From NCBI GenBank assembly GCA_947448735.1, contig CANFOS010000007.1, positions 1 to 64,000 on the forward strand: a stretch of 64,000 nt of DNA, read 5' to 3'. Made by a program: the position numbers and the translations under genes. Positions 1 to 7,590 of the stretch are shown here, piece by piece; the first letter of the stretch is position 1; each line of letters begins with the position of its first letter. A model generated the notes under the pieces. That model was given only the letters and a program-made list of their open reading frames with translations. It did no database searches and was not told the origin of the DNA. This stretch comes from Comamonadaceae bacterium. Its GTDB lineage: Bacteria; Pseudomonadota; Gammaproteobacteria; Burkholderiales; Burkholderiaceae_C.

Positions 1-213
1 CCATCCACCGAGATCCTGCGGTCACGTAAAGACTGCATCGTGGGGTACTGGGAATTGCTCCGGGGCAAAAACGGTCAGCGCTTCGACAAAGAGGCCGAGA
101 CCTTGCTAGTCATGCCCCCGGACAACTGGCAAAACGCCCTCTACGGACACATGAGCAACGCAATCGAAGTCACTGCACTGCAGCGCGGGGTAGGGCGGTG
201 GCCAGCACCGTGA
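1..213 (+). CDS. C-terminal 70 residues of an unidentified protein (cut by window edge)
   Basis: Frame 1 is open from the first base to a TGA at 211-213. The visible tail is polar, with a GYWELL segment and an LLVMPPDNWQNALYG segment, and ends in GRWPAP. I do not recognise the family with certainty. The compact, non-repetitive composition and clean stop look like a real coding end. It converges with the next gene, which ends at 219 on the other strand. No function is assigned. Confidence 0.5.
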   Translation, partial: PSTEILRSRKDCIVGYWELLRGKNGQRFDKEAETLLVMPPDNWQNALYGHMSNAIEVTALQRGVGRWPAP

Positions 214-218
214 CCGTG

Positions 219-569
219 TCAGCTTTTGGAAATAGGCCGATACCGAGCTTGATCAAACGCTCTGTGGAATTGATGGACTGTTGGAATGTCTTTTGGAAAC
301 CGATCTTTCCAGCCGGGAGCTCGTTCTTCTGGGGGTGCCATTGCCAACACTAAATCGTTCATGCTGAGACTGAAAAAATCTGTGTAGATGGCGCCAAGTG
401 CGCTGCGCAGATGCTGAGCTTCCCATGAGTCCAGCTCTTGACCATTGGCTGCGCACTCTGACAGTGCTGCGATAGCTAGATCAACGACAGCTGATTGTTT
501 ATCTGCTTTGGACATAGTCGCCCACTGAGCATCATCTGGGGCATTGGCTAGTAGTGCTTCTCTGTTCAT
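219..569 (-). CDS. Hypothetical protein, 116 aa
   Basis: A soluble, acidic-to-neutral protein with no signal peptide or membrane segment. The N-terminal half is predicted helical and alanine-rich (residues 15-60) and is followed by a short hydrophobic MNDLVLAM stretch. No catalytic motif is visible and I do not recognise the family. It lies downstream of the defence operon on the same strand but is separated from it by about 455 bp and a hairpin terminator, so it is probably transcribed on its own. Codon use is ordinary and the start ATG at 569 is the only sensible one. The overlapping opposite-frame ORF at 253-456 is a shadow. Confidence 0.55.
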   Translation of the reverse strand: MNREALLANAPDDAQWATMSKADKQSAVVDLAIAALSECAANGQELDSWEAQHLRSALGAIYTDFFSLSMNDLVLAMAPPEERAPGWKDRFPKDIPTVHQFHRAFDQARYRPISKS

Positions 570-591
570 GATTTCGCTCCACCAATACCTT

Positions 592-622
592 AAAAGCCAA
601 TCTTAACCGGTTGGCTTTTTTT
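592..622. terminator. Bidirectional intrinsic terminator
   Basis: Nine-base arms AAAAGCCAA / TTGGCTTTT flank a 10-base loop and are followed by a T run on the + strand. The A run on the left arm makes it usable on the - strand too, where it would end read-through from the defence operon before the 219-569 gene. Confidence 0.7.
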
Positions 623-1024
623 GCCTACTACCGCGTGTCTACGCGGGTTCCAGCGGGTTCTTGCGGACTGCGGAGAGAGCCATTTCTGCCAGTAACCGGC
701 AGGTTTTACTCTCCGTTTGCACATTCTCTCTCCGACTCGCCCCACCCAGCGCAGGCCGAAGTCCGGAAGACACGCCCTTCACCCCTATATAAATCAACGG
801 GTTACGCGCGGACGAATCAATCGGTTTTTTTGTGGCATTGGTAGGCTGAGGTAATGACTGTTTAAGGCTGGTTGCGGTCAGTCGCCACATCGATGCCGAC
901 TGACTCCTAACACCTACATCGGTCTAAGGCGTAGGGCAGTCGCGTCTATAGGCAGGCGCCTCTCTTCGGTTAGGGGGAATCGTTGCCCCAGAAGCACCTA
1001 TTCACTACGGAGGGCACACGGTTT
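623..1024. other. Intergenic region without a supported gene
   Basis: About 400 bp between the terminator and the end of the nSTAND3 gene. A short + strand frame starting at 611 opens with a FAYYRVSTR-like stretch that resembles the first strand of serine recombinases. The similarity stops after about ten residues, so at most it is a remnant. Nothing else is recognisable. Confidence 0.4.
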
Positions 1025-3289
1025 TTAGGCATCAATGTCGTCAAAAATGCTCCTCGATCCATGCCCCCGGTCTACTGTCCCAGCAGTGCCGAGAGACCGC
1101 GGTGCACGTTCGGGACGTTCACGATCGTTCTCGCTAATCCAGTCCTTCGCGCGACCGATCTCACACTCGATGACCTGCACAGCCTCAGCGTCATCGCCGA
1201 ACCTGTCCTTCAACGTCTTGAAGCCGTCAAGCATGTGTTCCATGTGTTCATCAGCAGGCACATCAGGGCTGTAGGCATCCTGTTCCCTTTCACGCACCCT
1301 GCCCAGCCTCGGGAGCAGTTCCTCGCGGACCTTGGTGATAAGTGCCTCAAACTCGACATCCGTAAACACGCCGCGAACTTCCTCGTCGTCGAGTGCATAC
1401 AAGTCTTCGCCACTGACCGCGTATGTGCTCAACACTTCGACAAACGCCTTTCTGCTCACCTCCGACAAGAGTCCCAACACATGCAGACGCACGGCAAGTC
1501 GCACCTCAGACGAGGAGTTCAAGTAGAGGCCTGGACTGCAAACCTTCGTGACCAATTCCGGATTTGCCTCGAGATATAGAACCAGGAACTCCTTCGAGCA
1601 TCGTCGTGTAAGGAACGAGTGCAGCGACCATTTCGCGCCCCAGATGGCCAAATGCTGGGACTTATATTTCTCGCTCGCCGTGAACTCTGCAAGCCGCGCG
1701 ATCATTTGTGGATAGAGAGACCTCGGCACGATTACGGCCCTCTCTACACCAACATCGCCGCAGGTCACTTGTTCAATCAAATTCTCGGTGGAGCTTCCCC
1801 GCAGGAACACTCCCAACAACTCTGGGCTTCGGGTTAATGCCGAGGCGAACGCGTCACCGATCGTCGGATGTTTAAAGCGCCACACTGAATCGCCGTCTAC
1901 GTTCTGGTGTACGACGAGACTGCCACTCAAGGACTCCAGTGCCGTAATGCATTGGCCGAGGCTGCTGCCCATCCGCTGCAGCGCAAGTTCCTCCGACTCC
2001 TGCAATGAAATCGGACTTTCGAGGTGATCCTTCTTCATGTAAATCAACGCCAACGCTGCCTTGCTTTCCTTGTCGAGTCCGTCAAGAACCTCCTGCAGCA
2101 GTTGCTCGCGCTTCTGAACGAACTGACCAAGGTGGTACTCCGTCATATGAAGCCGCTTTGTGAAGGCGGGGTCTGCAAGCCTTCTGGCGATCTCTGGAAT
2201 GAAACGAGTGTGTGCCGCCAAAAACTCAAGGTGTGGCTTGATAGTGGTGATGAACTCGGGTGATTGGCTACCTAGTTTCAAGTGGTTGTAGAGGATCTGT
2301 TGCTTTTCTTGGATCGAAAGGTCGTGAACGTCGATCACTACCTGACTCTCATTGAAGAGAGGAAAGGCTCCCTCCTTGAGATCACGGCGGGCACGCTTGT
2401 AGATGTAGTCTCGCGAAGTCATCACAATCTTCGCTCCTTGACGGAGCATTGCCCTTACCTGTGGCAGGATGTGGTTCCACGAGTGCGCCAGAGACGATTC
2501 GTACTGCATGATGCCGAAGGCATCATCGACCCAAAAGAACTGAGACGGCTCCTCCGGATTCCATCGTTCTTCCAACTTGGCGGGATCGCTCAGCTTCAGC
2601 ACTGAAGAACCCCACTTGTCTGCGGCGGCCATAGCCAACATTGAGGCGATCGTTGTCTTGCCGGCTGCGGGCTCGCCTATCAGCATTACGAAACTGTGCT
2701 TGTTTAACGCCTCCACGGCCTTGGCGTAACTAGCCGTAATGACAACCTTGGCGAGATCCTCGCGCATCGAGTCCAGCACTGCACGTGCTTGCGTATAGGC
2801 GCGTTCATCCAGTATCTGGCTTAAGTCGCCGAGGCCATACATACGCGGCACATGCATGCGTAGGTTCTTTCGCTCGCTTACCTGCTGGTTGATCCAGGTT
2901 GAACCAAAGATCAGCACATGCTTGACTCCAGCCTGGGCGAGCAATACCTTCACTTTGGCCGTCTGCGCCCCAGAAACACCAGCATTCGTCATCAACACGT
3001 ACACGTCGCACTGATCTGTGGCTACGAGCTTGCGCACCTTCTCTAGCTCGTCCTTCAAGTCGGAAGGTTTGAGATTTTGGTCGGCGCGCGCCGTGAACTT
3101 GCACTGGATGACGAAGCGGCCGGTGTAGGACTCGCCAGGCGCGCGAGTCCACGTACCGGCAAAAGCGCCATCCTTCCCAGCGTCATTCGAATCGAGGAAC
3201 GACTCGACTGTCTGTCCTAGTACCTCGCGGCAGATCGTCTGGCATAACTGCTGAAAGCTGTTCCAGCCAAGTCTGTGCAGTTCGTACAT
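1025..3289 (-). CDS. nSTAND3-type NTPase with N-terminal restriction-endonuclease-like domain (putative antiphage effector)
   Basis: A 754-residue multidomain protein. Residues 1-135 look like an Mrr-type PD-(D/E)xK nuclease fold, with an acidic GKDG at 38-41 and an FVIQCK strand at 59-64 carrying the QxK catalytic signature. Residues 190-400 form a STAND P-loop NTPase: Walker A GEPAAGKT (205-212), Walker B FFWVDDAFG (251-259), and a KIVMTSRDY strand with the sensor arginine typical of STAND proteins. The C-terminal 350 residues are helical and lack clear repeats, and probably act as the sensor. By analogy with Avs-type STAND ATPases, target binding would trigger oligomerisation and nuclease activation; that is inference. 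The start lies 30 bp after the stop of the RloC-like gene, so the two genes are probably co-transcribed. The start codon ATG gives a full nuclease domain. Confidence 0.75.
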   Translation of the reverse strand: MYELHRLGWNSFQQLCQTICREVLGQTVESFLDSNDAGKDGAFAGTWTRAPGESYTGRFVIQCKFTARADQNLKPSDLKDELEKVRKLVATDQCDVYVLMTNAGVSGAQTAKVKVLLAQAGVKHVLIFGSTWINQQVSERKNLRMHVPRMYGLGDLSQILDERAYTQARAVLDSMREDLAKVVITASYAKAVEALNKHSFVMLIGEPAAGKTTIASMLAMAAADKWGSSVLKLSDPAKLEERWNPEEPSQFFWVDDAFGIMQYESSLAHSWNHILPQVRAMLRQGAKIVMTSRDYIYKRARRDLKEGAFPLFNESQVVIDVHDLSIQEKQQILYNHLKLGSQSPEFITTIKPHLEFLAAHTRFIPEIARRLADPAFTKRLHMTEYHLGQFVQKREQLLQEVLDGLDKESKAALALIYMKKDHLESPISLQESEELALQRMGSSLGQCITALESLSGSLVVHQNVDGDSVWRFKHPTIGDAFASALTRSPELLGVFLRGSSTENLIEQVTCGDVGVERAVIVPRSLYPQMIARLAEFTASEKYKSQHLAIWGAKWSLHSFLTRRCSKEFLVLYLEANPELVTKVCSPGLYLNSSSEVRLAVRLHVLGLLSEVSRKAFVEVLSTYAVSGEDLYALDDEEVRGVFTDVEFEALITKVREELLPRLGRVREREQDAYSPDVPADEHMEHMLDGFKTLKDRFGDDAEAVQVIECEIGRAKDWISENDRERPERAPRSLGTAGTVDRGHGSRSIFDDIDA

Positions 3290-3319
3290 GGGCTTTCGGG
3301 CGTTGGCTTTAGGCTTGAT

Positions 3320-5620
3320 CTAACTCATTGTGCCGAGATGCACAAACGCTATCGCTTGCTTCGCGAAAGGATGCAGCTCGCCATCGGTCACGCTGGTACG
3401 TGGGATTTTGCCCTGGGTGTCGTGATGGAACATGCTGGCGAACTCATTGAAGGACCGCAAGTCCTTGACTTGCGGCTTAAGTTGTTCAAGCGGGCTACCC
3501 ACGGGGGCTGCTTCTATGAGACCGATGATGACGCCCATCGTCACGCCCTCTCGGATGAGGCCGGGAAAGCGTCGGTGCAGGTTGCCCTCCACCAGTACCC
3601 GCAGAGCTTGCGCCACGGGCAACAAGTCGTCAGGCGTCGCTTTGGAGAGATAGTTCCAGGTAGTCCGGTATCGCTTGTAGTAGTCGGACTCGCACATCAT
3701 CGAGAAGTCAGCAGGCGCTAGCTCGGAAAACTCGCCCACTCGGCGAATCTGCAGGGGCAAGACTTCCGCCACATTCTCCTCGATCATCGCCTTCTCAAGC
3801 TCATAGAGGAAATACGCGTCATGAGCGAGTACGATGACCTGAGCGCACTTACTAGCTACCTCGCATAGCGCAGCGATAGTCTGAGAACGACGATTACTAT
3901 CAAAGGAAGCGAATACGTCATCCAAAACCACGATGCTGTCCGCGCAGCTTTTTTGATGCAGTGCTTTGGCGAGGAAAAACGCGAGCGCTAGGCTGCGCTT
4001 GTCCCCGTCCGATAACACGGTGCTAAAGGAGGGCGCGCTGGCGGAAGCCTTGCCGGCTGCGACGTGCTTCTCTCGCACCAGCACACCGTATTCCGTGCGC
4101 GGTGTCGGTCCGCCCAAGTAGCTGTAGTTCAACTTGCTAACCTTGAATGGAGTTCGAAGATGGGTAAGCCACTTGTTGATATCGCCCTCATACTCCGTCA
4201 GCATTGATGACATCAGCTTATCGAGCTCCTCGCGAGCAGTCGTCTTGGCTTTTTCTTGCTTACTCCGTTCTTGGTCGGCTCGCGTGCGGTCGTTGACGAT
4301 AGCTACCACGTCTACGCTGTGTCGGACCTTCTGTGCTCTTATCCGTGCAAGGCTCGTCTCGAGTTCGATCTTGTTCTCGGCCTGCAGGGTTTTTTTGAAC
4401 TCAGCAATCCTCGTATTGGCTGCCTCGATCGACGAGTTGTAGTCGCCGAGCACCTTCAGAATTGCATCGCGCGCTGCTTTGGCCGGTTGAAGAAGGGTAG
4501 TGTCCACTGGCTCCAACGGCTGCTTCAACTTCGCTTCAGCGGCAGATTCGAGGCATTCCCGAATCTGCTTGGAGAGCGTCTTCAACTCGGCGCTGTCCGG
4601 CGTCGAGCAGGCGAGCGGTAGCTGCTCGACCCACGCCTGCGCACGGTCGGAATTGGCTTGAAATTCACCGGTCCAGGAGTCGACAGTTCCGTCGCTCAAT
4701 GAGCGTTGCGCTATGCCTGGTAGAGCCTGAATGCGACCGTTGTGCGCGTTGTACTGTTCGTTGAAGTACGTGGCGTAGGCATCGATGAGGTTTATCCCCT
4801 TAGTCGATTGCCCGCAGAACGGGCAGTTATCGTCCTTGAGGAACTGCTGACCGTCGGCAATCCATCTTTGCGAAACCGATCCGTGCGCCTCCACGTGAGC
4901 CTTGACCAGTGCGCCGGCGTTTTCTTGCATCTGATTAAACGAGCTCTTGAGCACGGCCTCGAAATCCTCGAAATCAATCTTCGGGAGCGTGAGCGCTTTC
5001 AGCGAGGCCCGCTGACTTATCGTAGTCGCCGAGTTGGCGTTTGCGATACGCGACTCGAAGTCGGCAATCTTCTGATCGGCTTGCGGCTCCTCGGCCAGCT
5101 CGAGGAACGCCGCTACGGACATCGTGCCGCAGTATCCCTGCAGCTTGCCCTCCGCTGCACTACGAGCCTTGGTCGCCAACGTCATCGCTTCGGATGCGTC
5201 GTCGACCTCTTTCTTCTTCGTGACCGCTGCCGTGCCGAGGGCAAAGTCCAGCAACGACTGATGATGGTCGGCATGGACCTCGCCTCCAGCGAAGACGTTG
5301 CGTTCGATGAAAGCTTGATCGAACACCAGCAGGCTGGGCATGGAAGCGTCCCATGCGCCCGCGTCGAAGGTGATGTTCGTTCCGCCCGTTGGCAATTTAA
5401 AGCGAAGCTGCGCGCGCGGAGCGCTGGTTCCGCCGATAGTCGCCCGGGCGGCCATGGCTTGGCTGTCGGCTGCAGCACAAGCGCGCATCACCGCAGACAA
5501 GGTCGACTTGCCGCGTCCATTGTCGGCGTAAATGAGCGTCGCTCGCTTGAACTCAACTGCCTTAGCAAGCGGGTTGGCGAACAGGCCTACGCCTTCCAGT
5601 TTCAGAAGCTTTTCCAGCAC
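3320..5620 (-). CDS. RloC-like AAA_13/ABC-type ATPase, candidate anticodon nuclease
   Basis: A 766-residue SMC-like ATPase. Seen directly: Walker A YADNGRGKST (31-40), a central coiled-coil-rich region containing one CPFC motif (266-269) like the zinc hook of RloC/Rad50, ABC signature LSDGDK (536-541), Walker B and D-loop VVLDDVFASFD (564-574), and the H-loop histidine (600). After the ATPase, the last 130 residues hold an RVLVE motif (R674, E678) and a FHHD motif (H732/H733). This resembles the Arg-Glu-His arrangement of the PrrC/RloC anticodon nuclease, although the E-to-H spacing is longer than in PrrC. RloC is known as a DNA-damage-responsive tRNase; that activity here is inferred. It is the first gene of a two-gene leftward operon with the nSTAND3 protein. 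Confidence 0.72.
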   Translation of the reverse strand: MLEKLLKLEGVGLFANPLAKAVEFKRATLIYADNGRGKSTLSAVMRACAAADSQAMAARATIGGTSAPRAQLRFKLPTGGTNITFDAGAWDASMPSLLVFDQAFIERNVFAGGEVHADHHQSLLDFALGTAAVTKKKEVDDASEAMTLATKARSAAEGKLQGYCGTMSVAAFLELAEEPQADQKIADFESRIANANSATTISQRASLKALTLPKIDFEDFEAVLKSSFNQMQENAGALVKAHVEAHGSVSQRWIADGQQFLKDDNCPFCGQSTKGINLIDAYATYFNEQYNAHNGRIQALPGIAQRSLSDGTVDSWTGEFQANSDRAQAWVEQLPLACSTPDSAELKTLSKQIRECLESAAEAKLKQPLEPVDTTLLQPAKAARDAILKVLGDYNSSIEAANTRIAEFKKTLQAENKIELETSLARIRAQKVRHSVDVVAIVNDRTRADQERSKQEKAKTTAREELDKLMSSMLTEYEGDINKWLTHLRTPFKVSKLNYSYLGGPTPRTEYGVLVREKHVAAGKASASAPSFSTVLSDGDKRSLALAFFLAKALHQKSCADSIVVLDDVFASFDSNRRSQTIAALCEVASKCAQVIVLAHDAYFLYELEKAMIEENVAEVLPLQIRRVGEFSELAPADFSMMCESDYYKRYRTTWNYLSKATPDDLLPVAQALRVLVEGNLHRRFPGLIREGVTMGVIIGLIEAAPVGSPLEQLKPQVKDLRSFNEFASMFHHDTQGKIPRTSVTDGELHPFAKQAIAFVHLGTMS

Positions 5621-6469
5621 GGGATTCTCCTATGACCTCCGTAGTGTTGATTGTCCTCGATGGAGTCGGTACGGTGCAGCACGACTGGCATTCGTGCTCG
5701 CACGGATGACGGCTCATCTGCCGTAAGCGTGAGTTCAGCGGTAGCTTTTCACAGACAGCAACCGCTGCCAAGCTGACTACCAATGATGGGTGCCGATGTT
5801 CGATCTGAGGCAGCCCTTGTATGGATGGGAGTTCAATTCCCCAGGCCGGATTTGAAGTTGAGTTGGTTTAGTGTCGCGATGTAAGATCTGCCCGTCAGGG
5901 GGCTAAGTATCTACCTCGCATTCACGCCCTAGTACTCTCTGGTACGCTTGAGTGCGAATAGAAAGTTCCTGAGTGGTGAACCATCCACCACCAAACCGCA
6001 TGACAAAGGCCGCTAACAATAACCAGTTAGCGGCTTTTTTCTTTTGTAAATCAACAACTTATAGACCAATACGGTACGGGCAGCTATTGACAGCTATGTC
6101 AAAGCCGTCAAGCTATGTCTGTTCGCAAGACACTTGCTGTTGAACAAGCTCATCGTGACTAGACGGATGCAGTGCCGCAGACTCCTATGGCGAGCGTGCT
6201 AGGAATCGTCTGCGCTCAGCGCTCATGACAACCAACATGATCGATTCAAGATGACTTGCGTCTTGCTAGCTGTGTTGGTCAAGCATGGTTCCAGTCCAAA
6301 CATTTAAGAATAGTCAGACGGCTGGAGTTGGAACAAGCCCTCGCTTTGTGCGATCAGGCAGTCGGTGATTTTTCCTTTCTTCAGTGGGGCGGGGTAATAT
6401 TACAACCGAGCACCTGATGTACCCTTCACATTCATCTGCTGGCTTTCATTAAACCAAAGAGATTTCCCC
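5621..6469. other. Intergenic region with a terminator only
   Basis: About 850 bp between divergent transcripts. It must hold the promoter of the leftward defence operon and that of the lipoprotein gene, but neither is obvious. Short frames here lack coding character. The only clear element is the hairpin terminator at 6005-6042. Confidence 0.5.
6005..6042 (+). terminator. Intrinsic terminator
   Basis: A perfect GCCGCTAAC / GTTAGCGGC hairpin with an 8-base loop (6009-6034) is followed by six T. It points rightward with no complete gene upstream on that strand, so it may belong to a lost gene or an unrecognised small RNA. Confidence 0.7.
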
Positions 6470-6970
6470 ATGGCAAGATTTACGACGATTTCCACAATAG
6501 CTGTCTCAATCGCTTTGGTTTTCTTGTTGCCCGCCTGTGAAACCAGCCCTCCGCCAGTCAGCGGTGGCGGCCCGCCGAAGGCTGAATTGCAATACATTGA
6601 CCTCCAAAGCTTTGACCGTGACCTGGGCAACTCTTTGCAAGCCCCCCTGCCTAAAATTGAAGTAGCGTTCTACGATCGGGTCACCCCAAGCGCGATCCCC
6701 GCCCGGCTGGAGTCATGGATGGCCGCGGTTGAGTCAAGCGGTGGCGCAGTCACAGTGGTTCCGCCTAAGTCCACGGTAACAGCGAAAAGTCCTTTTCTGC
6801 TTTTGAGCGCGCTCAGCAGCTTATGGACCGCATCCAAGATGGCAAAAGAGTATTCAGCAAAGCCAAGTTACAAAGCCGCCCATGGCTACGATGCGCAGAT
6901 ACAGCTCAAGCTTGATGACAGGGGTGATTCCGTGGTTGACAAGATCGTATTTCTCGAGCGAAAGAAATAA
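6470..6970 (+). CDS. Putative lipoprotein, 166 aa
   Basis: The N-terminus has a lysine/arginine-poor signal sequence with a hydrophobic core and a lipobox LLPAC ending at about residue 23, followed by a proline/glycine-rich linker. This predicts export and lipid anchoring. The mature part has mixed alpha/beta character and an internal hydrophobic stretch FLLLSALSSLW around residue 105. No enzyme motif is seen and the family is unknown. It lies 130 bp upstream of the molybdenum hydroxylase genes on the same strand, but nothing ties it to them functionally. Confidence 0.7.
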   Translation: MARFTTISTIAVSIALVFLLPACETSPPPVSGGGPPKAELQYIDLQSFDRDLGNSLQAPLPKIEVAFYDRVTPSAIPARLESWMAAVESSGGAVTVVPPKSTVTAKSPFLLLSALSSLWTASKMAKEYSAKPSYKAAHGYDAQIQLKLDDRGDSVVDKIVFLERKK

Positions 6971-7100
6971 GCCTTATCCTGATTCAACCTTGCGTCACAG
7001 AGGTGCAGGTTGATAGGGAAAACGTTAGGCTGAAAAATGCTGACCGTCGATAGCATCTGACGGGTTAACAAAGGTATTTTTTATTTTTGCAGGAGATGTC

Positions 7101-7580
7101 ATGCCCAACTATTTACTCAACGTGGACGGCGTCCAACAGACCGTTCAAGCCGAGCTTGATGAGCCTTTGCTGTATGCCTTGACTGACAAGCTCAAACTCA
7201 AAGGTCCCAAGTTCGGATGCGGATTAGCGCAGTGCGGCACCTGCACGGTGCTGGTCGATGGCAAGGCTATGCGCTCGTGTGTCACGCCAACGAGTGTGAT
7301 GGTGGGTAAGCGCATTCGTACGCTGGATGGCCTGGCTACCAACGGTCAGCTGCACCCGGTACAAGAAGCTTTTGTGCACGAGCAAGCGGCGCAATGCGGC
7401 TTTTGCTCCAACGGCTGGATCATGCACAGCGTGGCCTTGCTAGAAAAAACACCCAAGCCGACGCCAGAGCAAATCAAGCAGGCATTCGCCAATGTGCAAT
7501 GCCGCTGCGGCACTCAAATCGCCATCATGCGGGCGGTTAAACGTGCCAGCGACACCATGTCACCCAGCGCCAAAGCCTGA
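7101..7580 (+). CDS. (2Fe-2S)-binding small subunit of a xanthine-dehydrogenase-family hydroxylase (IorA-like)
   Basis: At 159 residues it has the usual length for this subunit. The plant-type ferredoxin cluster ligands appear in CGLAQCGTC and the following RSC (roughly residues 40-62). The second cluster has CGFCSNG (around 100) and CRCGT (around 135). It passes electrons from the molybdenum centre of the downstream large subunit. An AGGAG stands just before the ATG. The gene ends 10 bp before the large-subunit start, so the two form an operon. No FAD subunit gene is adjacent, which matches isoquinoline 1-oxidoreductase-type enzymes that use a cytochrome or another acceptor. Confidence 0.9.
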   Translation: MPNYLLNVDGVQQTVQAELDEPLLYALTDKLKLKGPKFGCGLAQCGTCTVLVDGKAMRSCVTPTSVMVGKRIRTLDGLATNGQLHPVQEAFVHEQAAQCGFCSNGWIMHSVALLEKTPKPTPEQIKQAFANVQCRCGTQIAIMRAVKRASDTMSPSAKA

Positions 7581-7590
7581 AGGAGCAACC

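Noticed and set aside
4742-5635. 297-codon + strand ORF opposite the RloC-like gene
   Set aside because: It lies wholly antisense to a protein with full ABC motifs; arginine/leucine-rich composition is typical of a shadow frame.
5815-5870. Possible tRNA T-arm (GGGAGTTCAATTCCC)
   Set aside because: The stem does not pair over five bases and no anticodon or acceptor arm could be built around it.
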